A DNA stretch of 64,000 bases from Billgrantia pellis (lineage in GTDB: Bacteria; Pseudomonadota; Gammaproteobacteria; Pseudomonadales; Halomonadaceae), in contig NZ_VTPY01000004.1 in the NCBI RefSeq assembly GCF_008297955.1, positions 372,001-436,000 of the forward strand, read 5' to 3'. The stretch's first letter is position 1. Each line of letters opens with the position of its first letter. Made by a program: the position numbers and the translations under genes. Below are positions 40,304 to 48,974 of this stretch, in pieces. The notes beneath the pieces are model-generated. The model made no database searches. It had not been told where the DNA came from and was given only the letters and a program-made list of their open reading frames with translations.

Positions 40304-40827
40304 TTTTGCACCTCCGGCAGGATGTGTTCGCGAAGATCCGACGGCGAGATGTAACCGGTATGGTGGTAACGAATGATGCCGTTGCCGTCGACCAGAAAGG
40401 ATTCCGGTGCCCCGTAGACGCCCAGCTCGAAGGCGAGCTCGCCTTCGGGATCGAAGATATTGACCTCGAACGGATCGCCGAACTCTTCCAGGAAACCCAG
40501 TGCCTTGTCTCGGGTGTCCTTCCAATTGACGCCGACCAGGCGCACGCCGCGATCGGCCAGGTCGAGCAGCTGCGGCATCTCGCGCTTGCACTCGGGACAC
40601 CACTCGCCCCAGACGTTGACCAGGGTGACGTCGCCCTGGATCAGCGTTTCGTCGACACGGCGCTCGGGATCTTCCAGCGTGGTCAGGTCGAAGGCCGGGA
40701 ACGCCCGCGCCTCCTCGACCAGCCTCGATTCGCGATGGAACGGGTTGAGACCCAGCCCCAAGTAGAGAAACAGCATCAGCATCAGGAAGCCGAGCAGCGG
40801 AAGTGACAGTAACAGACGACGCGTCAT
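40294..40827 (-). CDS. ccmG: Thiol:disulfide interchange protein CcmG/DsbE
   Basis: 177 residues. An N-terminal membrane anchor (about 4-26) is followed by a periplasmic thioredoxin fold with active site VWGEWCPECKREMP, Cys77 and Cys80. The Glu before CPEC's cysteine region and the cis-Pro loop YGAPESFLVD are typical of CcmG. It passes reducing power from CcdA/DsbD to CcmH and apocytochrome c. Overlaps ccmF by 4 bp. The same frame stays open far upstream inside ccmF, but the ATG at 40827 begins the real protein. Confidence 0.95.
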   Translation of the reverse strand: MTRRLLLSLPLLGFLMLMLFLYLGLGLNPFHRESRLVEEARAFPAFDLTTLEDPERRVDETLIQGDVTLVNVWGEWCPECKREMPQLLDLADRGVRLVGVNWKDTRDKALGFLEEFGDPFEVNIFDPEGELAFELGVYGAPESFLVDGNGIIRYHHTGYISPSDLREHILPEVQKWQ

Positions 40828-42830
40828 GCCGTGGCCTCCCGCACTGCGCTTTCGCGCGTCTTGCCCTCGGGATCGCGCGCCGTGGCCAGGCGCCGATAGC
40901 GCCGGTCGATCACCGCCAACACACCGCCAATGGCCATCAGCAGTGCGCCGAGCCACAACCAGCGCACGAACGGCTTGTACTGCACGCGCATGGCCCAGCT
41001 GTTGTCGCCCAGGTCCTCGCCCATGGCCACGTAGAGGTCGCGGAACAGGCCGGGACGCAGCGCCACCTGGCTCATGGGCATGCCGCGGGCGATGTACACG
41101 CGCTTCTCCGGCGTCATGGTGAAGCTGCGCCGACTGTCGCCGCGACGCACCTCGATCTCGGCGCCATCGGCGATGTAGTTGGGCCCGCGTCGGCTGGTCA
41201 GCTCGTTCATGGTGAAGGTGTAGCCGGCGACCTCGACGCTGTCGCCGGGCGACATGCGCACGTTGCGCTCGATCTCGAAGTTGGACACCACGGCCACGCC
41301 GATGATGGTGACCGCCATGCCCAGGTGACCGAGCTGCATGCCCCAGTAGGCCAGCGACAGCTTCCTGAGCCCCGCGCCGAACGACTCGGCATGACGTGTC
41401 TTGTCGTAGAGATCGCGCAGCGTCGGCAGCACGATCCACATCGCCGCCACCAGACCGAGCGCGACCCAGGCGTTCCACTCGCCACCGATGACGAACGGCA
41501 TGATCGCCGCGATGACCAGCGCCGCAACGCCGGCGAGCCACAGCCGCTTGGCCAGCATGCGCGGGTCGGTCTGCTTCCAGCGCGCCGTCGGCCCCAGGCC
41601 CATGAACACGCACATGATGACGGTGAGCGGCACGAACAGGGCGTTGAAGTACGGCGGCCCCACGCTGATCTTGCCCAGGTCGAGAGCGTCGAGCAGCAGC
41701 GGATAGACGGTGCCCATCAGCACGGTGACGGTCATGATCACCAGCAGGATGTTGTTGATCAGCAGCAGGGCGTCGCGCGACAACCAGTTGAAGCCGGTGC
41801 GCTGGCTGACCCGCGGGGCACGCAGGGCGAAAATCAGCAGTGACAGCCCCACGGTGATACCCAGCAGTATCAGGATGAAGAAGCCACGCGAGGGATCGTT
41901 GGCGAAGGCGTGCACCGAGGTCAACACGCCGGAGCGCACCAGGAAGGTGCCCAGCAGCGACAGCGAGAAGGTGAAGATCGCCAGCAGCACGGTCCAGCTC
42001 TTGAACGAGCCGCGCTTCTCGGTGACCGCCAGTGAGTGCATCAGCGCGGTACCGGTCAGCCAGGGCAGCAGCGAGGCGTTCTCGACCGGATCCCAGAACC
42101 ACCAGCCGCCCCAGCCCAGCTCGTAATAGGCCCACCAGCTGCCCAGCGCGATGCCCACGGTGAGAAAGGCCCAGGCCAGGTTGGTCCAAGGCCTCGCCCA
42201 GCGCGTCCAGGCCGCATCGAGGCGACCGCCGAGCAGGGCGGCGATGGCGAAGGCGAAGACCACCGAGAAGCCCACGTACCCCATGTAGAGCATCGGCGGA
42301 TGCAGGATCAAGCCAATGTCCTGCAGCAGCGGATTGAGATCGGCGCCATCGCTGGGCATGTTCGGCAGCAGGCGCTCGAAGGGGTTGGAGGTGACCAGCA
42401 CGAAGGCCAGGAAGCCGACGGCGACCAGCCCCAGCACGCCGACCACGCGTGCCACCATGTCGCGCGGCAGCTCACGCGAGAAGCGCGCCGCCATGTAGCT
42501 CCAGCCGGCCAGCATCAGACTCCATAGCAGCACCGAGCCCTCGTGATTGCCCCACACGGCGCTGAACTTGTAGTACCAGGGCAGCATCGAGTTGGAGTTG
42601 TTGGCCACGTTGGCCACGCTGAAGTCATCGAGCAGGTAACTCGCCGTGAGGCACAGGTAGGCGATGGCCACGAACAGGAATTGACCGGCGACCATGGGAC
42701 GGGCATATGCCATCCACAGCGGCCGGCGCAGCGCGGCGCCGGCGAGCGGCATCACGCCCTGCACCGCGGCCATCAGCATGGCGATGACCAGGGCAAAGTG
42801 GCCGATTTCAGGGATCATACGAATGAACAT
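40824..42830 (-). CDS. ccmF: Heme lyase CcmF
   Basis: 668 residues with about 15 membrane helices. The tryptophan-rich WWD domain is WGGWWFWDPVENASLLPWLT near residue 235, and histidines for heme handling lie in the flanking helices (NHEGSVLLW, MHSLAVTEKRGSF). CcmF ligates heme from holo-CcmE to the CxxCH of apocytochrome c together with CcmH and CcmI. It lies 12 bp after ccmE and overlaps ccmG. Confidence 0.97.
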   Translation of the reverse strand: MFIRMIPEIGHFALVIAMLMAAVQGVMPLAGAALRRPLWMAYARPMVAGQFLFVAIAYLCLTASYLLDDFSVANVANNSNSMLPWYYKFSAVWGNHEGSVLLWSLMLAGWSYMAARFSRELPRDMVARVVGVLGLVAVGFLAFVLVTSNPFERLLPNMPSDGADLNPLLQDIGLILHPPMLYMGYVGFSVVFAFAIAALLGGRLDAAWTRWARPWTNLAWAFLTVGIALGSWWAYYELGWGGWWFWDPVENASLLPWLTGTALMHSLAVTEKRGSFKSWTVLLAIFTFSLSLLGTFLVRSGVLTSVHAFANDPSRGFFILILLGITVGLSLLIFALRAPRVSQRTGFNWLSRDALLLINNILLVIMTVTVLMGTVYPLLLDALDLGKISVGPPYFNALFVPLTVIMCVFMGLGPTARWKQTDPRMLAKRLWLAGVAALVIAAIMPFVIGGEWNAWVALGLVAAMWIVLPTLRDLYDKTRHAESFGAGLRKLSLAYWGMQLGHLGMAVTIIGVAVVSNFEIERNVRMSPGDSVEVAGYTFTMNELTSRRGPNYIADGAEIEVRRGDSRRSFTMTPEKRVYIARGMPMSQVALRPGLFRDLYVAMGEDLGDNSWAMRVQYKPFVRWLWLGALLMAIGGVLAVIDRRYRRLATARDPEGKTRESAVREATA

Positions 42831-42842
42831 GACGTCTCCGGA

Positions 42843-43346
42843 TCAATTCTGGCTCGCGCCCTCTCGCTCTTCGACACGCTTGGCCACCTCGGCGGCTTTG
42901 GCCTGATAGTCGGCGGGTGAATAGCCGGCCGCTTCGAGTGCCTCGGAGACTTCGGGGGGCATGTAGTTCTCGTCGTGGCGCGCCAGGACCTGGTCGGCCT
43001 TGATAAAACCGTCACGCTGAAGCTGGCCGACCACCACCACGCCCTGCCCCTCGCGGAACAGGTCGGGCAGGATGCCGCTGTAATGCACGCGCACCTCCTC
43101 GACGTAGTCGGTCACGGTGAACTCGACGTCGAGGCTGTCCGGATTGCGCGCCACGCTGCCCTCCTTGACCATGCCGCCGGCGCGGATCTGGCGTTCGTAG
43201 GGCGCATCGCCGGCGGCGATCTGGATCGGGCTGAAGAACAGATTGATATTGGCCCGCAGCGCGTAGAGCGTCAGCCCCACGGCGATTGCCGCGAGCGACA
43301 CCAGACCCAGGGCCATGAAGAGCTTCTGTTTGCGTTTAGGCCTCAT
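42843..43346 (-). CDS. ccmE: Heme chaperone CcmE
   Basis: 167 residues. A single N-terminal membrane helix (about 9-30) and a periplasmic OB fold. The heme-binding motif is LARHDENYMP with the covalent His124 and axial Tyr128. It receives heme from CcmC and gives it to CcmF. The ATG at 43346 lies inside the end of ccmD (11-bp overlap); a GTG at 43358 is possible but less likely. Confidence 0.96.
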   Translation of the reverse strand: MRPKRKQKLFMALGLVSLAAIAVGLTLYALRANINLFFSPIQIAAGDAPYERQIRAGGMVKEGSVARNPDSLDVEFTVTDYVEEVRVHYSGILPDLFREGQGVVVVGQLQRDGFIKADQVLARHDENYMPPEVSEALEAAGYSPADYQAKAAEVAKRVEEREGASQN

Positions 43347-43563
43347 TGGTGCTTCCACCCCTGCTAGTTTGAATCGGTTGACGTCCGGCCTGATGGGCGT
43401 CGCGGCGCGCGCGACGCTGCAACTGGCGCAGGACCTGACGGCGCTCGAAGCGGGCGTGGAACACGGCGCCCAGCAACAGCACGGCGGTCAGCCCCCAGGC
43501 CGACCAGACGTAAGGAGCGTGCCCACCCATGGCGAGGAAATCCTGAAAGGTGTCGAATGCCAT
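43336..43563 (-). CDS. ccmD: Heme exporter protein CcmD
   Basis: 75 residues with one membrane helix (about 17-36: APYVWSAWGLTAVLLLGAVF) and a basic cytoplasmic tail. CcmD stabilises the CcmC-CcmE complex and helps release of holo-CcmE. The start is the ATG at 43563, sharing one base with the ccmC stop (TGATG). Confidence 0.9.
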   Translation of the reverse strand: MAFDTFQDFLAMGGHAPYVWSAWGLTAVLLLGAVFHARFERRQVLRQLQRRARRDAHQAGRQPIQTSRGGSTNEA

Positions 43564-44303
43564 CACTTCGCCTCCGCGGCCAGCTCACGCACCCAGCGCT
43601 TGCTGGCCTCGCGGCGCAGGATCTCGCTGCGCGTGCGCATCAGGGTCAGGGCGATGAAGAAGCTGTAGAAGCCCAGCACCATGATCAACAGCGGCAACCA
43701 CATCTCCATCGGCATGGCGGCACGCCCGGTGACGGTAAAGGTGGCGGGCTGGTGCAAGGTGTACCACCAGTCCACCGAGTACTTGATGATCGGGATATTG
43801 ATGACGCCCACCATGGCCAACACCGAGGCCGCGCGCGAGGCGCTGTCGCGGCTGGTGAACGCGCCGCGCAGGGCGATCACGCCGAGATAGAGGAACAGCA
43901 GGATCAGCATCGAGGTGAGACGCGCGTCCCACATCCACCAGGTGCCCCAGGTAGGCACGCCCCAGACCGCGCCGGAGAACAGTGCGATGAACGTCATGGC
44001 GGCGCCCAGCGGCGCCATCACGGTGGCTGCCATGTCGGCGATCTTGATCTTCCACACCATGAAGACCAGGCCCGTCACTGCCAGGGAGACGAAGATCGAC
44101 TGGGCCAGGAAGGCAGCCGGCACATGCACGTAGATGATGCGAAAACTGTTGCCCTGCTGGTAATCGGCCGGCGCGAAGAGCAGCCCCCAAATGGCACCGG
44201 TGACGATCAAGATCAGCGCCGCCGCCCAGAACCAGGGCAGGAGGCGCGCGCTGATGGCGTAGAACCATTTAGGGGAACGCAACTTGTTTATGAAGGCCCA
44301 CAT
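43563..44303 (-). CDS. ccmC: Heme exporter protein CcmC
   Basis: 246 residues with six membrane helices and the WWD heme-handling motif WGTWWMWDARLTSMLILL near residue 120. Conserved periplasmic histidine in YVHVPAAF. It attaches heme to CcmE. It lies 14 bp after ccmB and is followed directly by ccmD. Confidence 0.96.
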   Translation of the reverse strand: MWAFINKLRSPKWFYAISARLLPWFWAAALILIVTGAIWGLLFAPADYQQGNSFRIIYVHVPAAFLAQSIFVSLAVTGLVFMVWKIKIADMAATVMAPLGAAMTFIALFSGAVWGVPTWGTWWMWDARLTSMLILLFLYLGVIALRGAFTSRDSASRAASVLAMVGVINIPIIKYSVDWWYTLHQPATFTVTGRAAMPMEMWLPLLIMVLGFYSFFIALTLMRTRSEILRREASKRWVRELAAEAK

Positions 44304-44317
44304 GCCTCGTCAACCTC

Positions 44318-45055
44318 TCAACCGTTGATACTGATGCGCAGCGACGCCGCGATCGCCAGTGGCGCGAAGATCAGGGCCAGCGCCAGCAGAGCGCCGAGAA
44401 TCGCCAGATGCGCCAGCACGCCATCGCCGAAAATGGTTGCCTGAACGGCACCGGCACCGAAGATCAGCACCGGTATATACAGGGGCAATACCAGCAGCGA
44501 CAGCAGTACGCCACCGCGAGAAAGCCCCACCGTCAGCGCCGCTCCGATGGCACCAATCAGACTGAGACTGGCACTGCCCAGTGCCAGTGAGGCGGCCAAC
44601 ACCAGATAGCTGCCTGCCGGCAGCGCCAGCATGAGTCCCAGCACCGGTGCCATCAACGCCAGGGGCAGACCGGTCAACAGCCAGTGCACCGCCACCTTGG
44701 CCAGGGCCAGCAGCGCAAGCGGCTGCGGTGTCAGCAACAGCTGCTCCAGCGAGCCGTCGTCGTAGTCGGCCCGAAACAGGCTGTCCAGCGACAGCAGGGC
44801 CGCCAGCAATGCTGCCACCCACAGCAGACCGGGAGCGATGGCCGCCAACAAGGCCGGATCGGGCGAGATGCCGATCGGAAACAGGGTGATCACGATGGCG
44901 AAGAAAACTAGCGGATTGAGCACCTCGCTACGCCGACGCAGCAGCAGCATCAAATCACGCTTGAGCGTTGCCCACACTGCGACAGCCAAACCGCCGCGAG
45001 GTTCCTCGCACGCCACCCGGACCTCCTTCGTCAGCGCCCCGTCAGTTGCCGGCAT
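44318..45055 (-). CDS. ccmB: Heme exporter protein CcmB
   Basis: 245 residues from MPATDGALTKEVRVACEEPR, with six membrane helices. EEPRGGLAVAVWATLKRDL precedes the first helix, and ADYDDGSLEQLLLTPQPL is the cytoplasmic loop that contacts the CcmA ATPase. CcmB is the permease of the CcmABCD complex that drives release of heme-loaded CcmE. The start overlaps the end of ccmA by 14 bp. Confidence 0.94.
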   Translation of the reverse strand: MPATDGALTKEVRVACEEPRGGLAVAVWATLKRDLMLLLRRRSEVLNPLVFFAIVITLFPIGISPDPALLAAIAPGLLWVAALLAALLSLDSLFRADYDDGSLEQLLLTPQPLALLALAKVAVHWLLTGLPLALMAPVLGLMLALPAGSYLVLAASLALGSASLSLIGAIGAALTVGLSRGGVLLSLLVLPLYIPVLIFGAGAVQATIFGDGVLAHLAILGALLALALIFAPLAIAASLRISING

Positions 45056-45692
45056 CGAGCCCTCCCCCACCCAGGCGGATGCGTCGCAGCTCGGCGCAGG
45101 GCGTGAGTTCGTGATGGGTCGTGACCAGTACGCAGCCGCCCGCCCGGGCATGCTCGATCAGTCGCCGTTCCAGCGCCGCGACACCGTCGCGATCGATCGC
45201 GGTGAAGGGTTCGTCGAGCACCCATAGCGGGCGCGGCGCAAGCACGAGACGCGCCAATGCCACACGGCGCTGCTGGCCGGCGGAGAGCTGGCCGGCCGGC
45301 ACATCCTCGAAGCCGGCCAGACCCACCTCTTCCAGTGCGGAGAAGCAAGCCGCCTCGCCTCCACGCTGACCGGCCAGCGCCTGGTACCAAGCCAGGTTCT
45401 CCAATGGCGTGAGCGCCGCCTTGACGCCCGGCGCATGTCCCAGGTAAAGCAGGTTCGACAGAAAGACCTCGCGGGCCTCGCGCATCGGTCGGCCATCCCA
45501 GAACAGCTCACCCTCGTAATCCGCCAGCTGACCGGAGAGAATCTTGAGCAGCGTTGTCTTGCCGCTGCCGTTGGGACCTTCCACGCGGACGATCTCGCCC
45601 GCCTGAATGTCCAGGTTCAACCCCTGGAACAGCCAGCGGTCGTCACGTTCGCAAGCCAGGTTTTGCCCTTGCAGACGCAGGCTCAACGGCAC
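45042..45692 (-). CDS. ccmA: Heme exporter ATP-binding protein CcmA
   Basis: 216 residues, a single ABC ATPase domain. Walker A GPNGSGKTT at 39-47, signature LSAGQQRRVALARL, Walker B PLWVLDEPFTAID and the switch histidine in LVTTHHE. First gene of the ccm operon, divergent from the SOS-controlled peptidase gene across a 196-bp spacer. Confidence 0.95.
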   Translation of the reverse strand: MPLSLRLQGQNLACERDDRWLFQGLNLDIQAGEIVRVEGPNGSGKTTLLKILSGQLADYEGELFWDGRPMREAREVFLSNLLYLGHAPGVKAALTPLENLAWYQALAGQRGGEAACFSALEEVGLAGFEDVPAGQLSAGQQRRVALARLVLAPRPLWVLDEPFTAIDRDGVAALERRLIEHARAGGCVLVTTHHELTPCAELRRIRLGGGGLDAGN

Positions 45693-45812
45693 TCTCCGGG
45701 AAGGCTGAATTCGCCGCCGATGCTACACTGAAAGGCTTTTTGCCGCTAGCGATCCAGGTGCGTCACGGCGCCACCCTTGCCTCAGGTCAAGTCAGTCGAA
45801 TGCGCTTGGAAC

Positions 45813-45864
45813 TTGCCACTTACGAGACGGCTGATATGATGCTCTTACCTGTAAATTTCCACAG
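45813..45864 (+). promoter_or_regulatory. SOS-controlled promoter (LexA box)
   Basis: TTGCCA (45813-45818) and TATGAT (45835-45840) form a sigma-70 promoter with a 16-base spacer. The LexA-type box CTGT-AAATTTCC-ACAG (45849-45864) lies just downstream of the -10 box, over the expected transcription start, so LexA would block initiation until DNA damage. Confidence 0.75.
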
Positions 45865-45888
45865 GGTCGATCAGAGGAGGGAAATGCC

Positions 45889-46371
45889 GTGTCCACGCCT
45901 TCCACGAAGTACCTGTACCGACGCCCGAATCACGCCATCGCCGAATCATGGGCCACCATCGAGCCCACCGATCTCATCGAGGTGCCTCTGCTCGGGGACG
46001 TCTCGGCGGGCCTGCCCATCGAGGCTTGCCCGACCGGCGGCGTCATCCGCGCCCCTTCCTGCATGGTGCGGCGCAACACCTATGCCCTGCGCGTCCGCGG
46101 CGATTCGATGATCGACTGCAACATCTTCGACGGCGACGTCATCATCATCGAGCGCCAGGAGAGTGCCGAGAACGGCGAAACCGCGGTCGTCCTCATCAAC
46201 CAGCAGGAAGTCACGCTGAAGAAGCTTTATATCGAGAAGAACGGCGTCCGTTTGCAGCCGGCGAACGAAAGCATGCCGCCTATCTACCTCAAGAATAGCG
46301 ATATCCAGGTCATCGGCATGGTAATGGGCGTGGTGCGCCAGCAGGGCCTTGAGCGCGAGCTGACCCACTGA
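45889..46371 (+). CDS. LexA/UmuD-like S24 peptidase without DNA-binding domain
   Basis: 160 residues, the S24 self-processing fold without the LexA helix-turn-helix. Ser73 in VRGDSMID and a Lys at 111-112 (EVTLKKLY) form the catalytic dyad. Ala40-Gly41 in DVSAGLPIEA sits 33 residues before the Ser, as the cleaved bond does in LexA and UmuD. Start codon is GTG, supported by AGAGGAGGG about 9 bases upstream. The SOS box upstream and the UmuD-like size suggest a translesion accessory role, but no umuC follows; the next gene is yigZ, coupled by a one-base overlap. Confidence 0.88.
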   Translation: MSTPSTKYLYRRPNHAIAESWATIEPTDLIEVPLLGDVSAGLPIEACPTGGVIRAPSCMVRRNTYALRVRGDSMIDCNIFDGDVIIIERQESAENGETAVVLINQQEVTLKKLYIEKNGVRLQPANESMPPIYLKNSDIQVIGMVMGVVRQQGLERELTH

Positions 46372-46988
46372 TGCGCTATCCTGTCCCCGACTTGCCCATC
46401 GGCACTTGGCGGGAGAGCCTCACCGAGGTGGAAAAGAGCCGCTTCATCGCCTGGCTCTGCCACGCCCCGGATGCGGCGGCCTTCGAGGCGGTACTGGCCG
46501 AGGCCCGACGCGCTCACCCCAATGCCAGTCATCATTGCAGTGCCTACATTGCCGGACCACCGGGCGAGCAGAACGCCATTGGTTTCTCCGACGACGGCGA
46601 GCCCGGCAGTACCGCCGGTCGCCCCATGTACCAAGTGTTGGAAGGGGCCGGACTGGGTCAGGTGGGTTGCGTGGTGACCCGCTATTTCGGCGGCACCAAG
46701 CTGGGTACCGGCGGCCTCGCCCGCGCCTATGCCCAAGCCGTGGCCCAAGGTCTGGAAACGCTGCCCCGACGCGAGGTGGTGGAACGCACTGCATTGCGGC
46801 TCGGGGTCGATTTCGCCGGCGAGGCCGAGGCCCGCGCCTGGCTCGAGAGCCGCGACATCCCCGTCGAGGCGGCCGACTATGCCAGTAATGGCGTCATCCT
46901 CACCGTCGGCTGGCCGCGCGACGCCGACGTCGACCTGTCATCGCTCGAGGCCAGACTGCGCGGGCGCCTCACGCGATGCCTTGATTAG
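46371..46988 (+). CDS. YigZ/IMPACT-family protein
   Basis: 205 residues. The N-terminal UPF0029 domain contains KSRFIAWLCHAPD near residue 22 and the diagnostic GFSDDGEPGSTAGRPMYQVL near 70, with VVTRYFGGTKLGTGGLARAY following. The C-terminal domain is the usual YigZ ferredoxin-like part. The bacterial role is not settled; eukaryotic IMPACT regulates translation. Its start shares one base with the stop of the peptidase gene (TGATG), so it may be SOS-induced with it. Its stop overlaps the convergent GntR gene by 4 bp. Confidence 0.92.
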   Translation: MRYPVPDLPIGTWRESLTEVEKSRFIAWLCHAPDAAAFEAVLAEARRAHPNASHHCSAYIAGPPGEQNAIGFSDDGEPGSTAGRPMYQVLEGAGLGQVGCVVTRYFGGTKLGTGGLARAYAQAVAQGLETLPRREVVERTALRLGVDFAGEAEARAWLESRDIPVEAADYASNGVILTVGWPRDADVDLSSLEARLRGRLTRCLD

Positions 46989-47644
46989 GCTTTGATGCCA
47001 CACAAGGCCACCTCATAGGAGCGATGTATGTGGTCGTCCATCAACTGCCGGGCTGCCCCGCCGTCACGCTCCAACGCCAGCCTGACCAGTTCGTCGTGCT
47101 GGGCATCCAGCACCCGCCGTACCTCGGGAGCCTCCGGGGCGAGGCGACGATAGCGGTCGAATTGATCGTGCAACTGCTCAATGAAACGCAGCAGCCAAAT
47201 CGAGCCGCACGGGGCCACCAGGGTACGATGAAAACGTACATGCAGCCGCTCCCACTCCTCGCCCCGCCCGGCCATGTCGGCACGCTTCAATCGGTGGGCC
47301 GCGGCCAGGAGCTCGGATTCCCACTCCGCATCGCCCAGTAGAATGGCTCGCTCCAACGCCATGCCTTCGAGCTCCCGGCGCAGGCTTGCCACGTCTTCCA
47401 ACTCACGCCGTTCCAGACGCGGCACACGAAAGCCCCGCTGATTCTCCTGAATCAACAGACCGTAGGCCGCCAGTCGATTGAGCGCTTCGCGCAGCGGACT
47501 CAGGCCGACATCGTAACGTTCACGGAGCGCACTGATCGCCACTTTTTCCCCTGCTTCGAAGCGACCATTGACCAGATCCTGGCGCAGGATGTCGTAGATA
47601 CGGCTGGATGTCGTCATGCGCCCTTGGCGCTCCGGTAGCTCCAT
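46985..47644 (-). CDS. GntR-family regulator, FCD subfamily
   Basis: 219 residues. Winged helix at about 14-75 (IYDILRQDLVNGRFEAGEKV ... SPLREALNRLAAYGLL) and an all-helical FCD ligand domain with metal-type residues (about 95-210, HVRFHRTLVAPCGS, LDAQHDELV). A very good ribosome-binding site (GAGGAGGGGGC) supports the start at 47644. It is divergent from the chrA-like/ggt operon, and the palindrome at 47732-47745 is a likely operator. It probably senses an organic acid linked to that operon. Confidence 0.9.
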   Translation of the reverse strand: MELPERQGRMTTSSRIYDILRQDLVNGRFEAGEKVAISALRERYDVGLSPLREALNRLAAYGLLIQENQRGFRVPRLERRELEDVASLRRELEGMALERAILLGDAEWESELLAAAHRLKRADMAGRGEEWERLHVRFHRTLVAPCGSIWLLRFIEQLHDQFDRYRRLAPEAPEVRRVLDAQHDELVRLALERDGGAARQLMDDHIHRSYEVALCGIKA

Positions 47645-47731
47645 GCCCCCTCCTCGTCACGAATCGGCGAGCCACCACCAGGCAGCCAGCCGCAGTTGAC
47701 GCCTTTTCCGGCGTAACTCTATTCTAGCCCC

Positions 47732-47745
47732 AATAATCGATTATT
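47732..47745. promoter_or_regulatory. Palindromic operator AATAATCGATTATT
   Basis: A perfect 14-bp palindrome in the divergent spacer between the GntR gene (47644) and the first chrA-like gene. A related sequence, GAAAATAATCGATTTTC, lies upstream of the second chrA-like pair at 60472-60488, which suggests the same regulator acts at both. Confidence 0.6.
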
Positions 47746-47806
47746 CGATAGTCTTTAGACAATGAGACGAACAAGCAGGTCTATTCAACCCATGCAGGAT
47801 GCCCCC

Positions 47807-48382
47807 ATGTCCCACCCCGCCCAAGCGCCTTACGCCGACCTGTTCTGGGCCTTCCTCCGCACCGGCCTGTTCGGCTTCGGCGGCGGCCCGGCGATGATTC
47901 CACTGGTACAACAGGAGGTGGTCAAGCGCCATGCCTGGCTCAGCGACGAGGAGTTCGTCGACATCCTGGCCATCGCCAATATGCTGCCCGGCCCCATTGC
48001 CACGAAGATGCCGGGCTACATCGGTTTTCGCATCGCCGGGGTGGCTGGCTGTCTCATCGCCGTGATCGCCGTGGTCCTGCCCATGATCGTGACGATGAAC
48101 GCCCTACTGGCGATATTCAGCCACTATCGCGACGTGGCCTGGATCCATGGCATGGGGCAGGCCGTGGTGCCGGTGGTCATGGTCATGATGGGACAGCTGA
48201 CGATGGACTTCTGGAACAAGTCGAGAATGGCTCTGGGTTGGGGAGTTAGCCTGGCCATGGCGATCGTGGCCGGCGCTCTGATTTATCTCGTGGGGATCCA
48301 TCCCGGCGCGATTATCGGTGTATTGCTGTTCACTGCCCTGCTGCTGCGGCCGACGCACCGCCACGAACAGGCAACCCCATGA
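47807..48382 (+). CDS. ChrA-family transporter, N-terminal-type half (pair 1)
   Basis: 191 residues, about five to six membrane helices. The motif FLRTGLFGFGGGPAMIPLVQ near residue 13 and the second ILAIANMLPGPIATKMPGYI near 55 define the ChrA (CHR) half-domain. This is one of two small CHR genes that overlap by 4 bp and together equal a full ChrA protein. Start chosen at 47807 with AGGA upstream. Full-length ChrA exports chromate, but short paired CHR proteins often have unknown substrates; the neighbouring GntR and gamma-glutamyltransferase genes suggest an organic acid. Confidence 0.9.
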   Translation: MSHPAQAPYADLFWAFLRTGLFGFGGGPAMIPLVQQEVVKRHAWLSDEEFVDILAIANMLPGPIATKMPGYIGFRIAGVAGCLIAVIAVVLPMIVTMNALLAIFSHYRDVAWIHGMGQAVVPVVMVMMGQLTMDFWNKSRMALGWGVSLAMAIVAGALIYLVGIHPGAIIGVLLFTALLLRPTHRHEQATP

Positions 48383-48909
48383 TCTACTTTGAGCTGTTCC
48401 TGGCCTTCTTCATTCCCAACATTATCGGCTATGGCGGCGGCCCGGCCATCATTCCCCTCATCGAGGCGGAAGTCGTGGGCCGCTATGGCTGGATGAGCGC
48501 CCAGGAATTCGCCGAGACTCTCGCATTGGGCAACGCCTTGCCCAGCCCTATCGCCACCAAGATGGCCGGCTATGTCGGCTATGACGTGGCCGGCATCGCC
48601 GGCGCCCTGATCGCGGTGCTCGCCACCGTGTTGCCGTCGCTACTGCTGATGCTGGGCGCACTCGGGCTGCTCTATCGTCATCGCCACTCGCCGCGGGTCA
48701 AGCGCATGAGCCAGTGGGTGCGCCCCGTTATCGCCGTGATGATGGCCTGGCTGACATGGAGCTTCTTCAGCGAGGGGCTGGTCGGTGCCGGCCTGCTGCA
48801 TACACTGTTGATAGGTGCGGCCTCAGCGATCGCCCTGCTGCGCTTCCGTCTGCATCCCGCTTTCGTGATACTGGCCGCGCTGGTCTATGGGGGGCTCTTC
48901 CTCGGTTGA
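48379..48909 (+). CDS. ChrA-family transporter, C-terminal-type half (pair 1)
   Basis: 176 residues, mostly membrane helices. IIGYGGGPAIIPLIEAEVVG at about 15-34 is the CHR signature of the second half, and LGNALPSPIATKMAGYVGYD repeats the PSPIATKMAGY motif. Its ATG overlaps the stop of the first half by 4 bp. Closely related in sequence to the gene at 61120. Confidence 0.9.
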   Translation: MIYFELFLAFFIPNIIGYGGGPAIIPLIEAEVVGRYGWMSAQEFAETLALGNALPSPIATKMAGYVGYDVAGIAGALIAVLATVLPSLLLMLGALGLLYRHRHSPRVKRMSQWVRPVIAVMMAWLTWSFFSEGLVGAGLLHTLLIGAASAIALLRFRLHPAFVILAALVYGGLFLG

Positions 48910-48974
48910 CTTGTGCACTCGGCATGCCCCCGGGCGATTCGTTACCACGCCTCACCCCATTCAAGGAATTCGAG

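Noticed and set aside
40294..42189. Apparent 631-codon fusion ending in CcmG
   Set aside because: Only the last 177 codons are CcmG. The upstream part is an alternative frame inside ccmF with shadow composition, and the CcmG ATG at 40827 has the proper N-terminus.
47807..48909. Frameshifted single chrA gene
   Set aside because: The two halves each have their own start and overlap by ATGA, and an independent paralogous pair at 60551-61650 shows the same split, so the two-gene form is natural.
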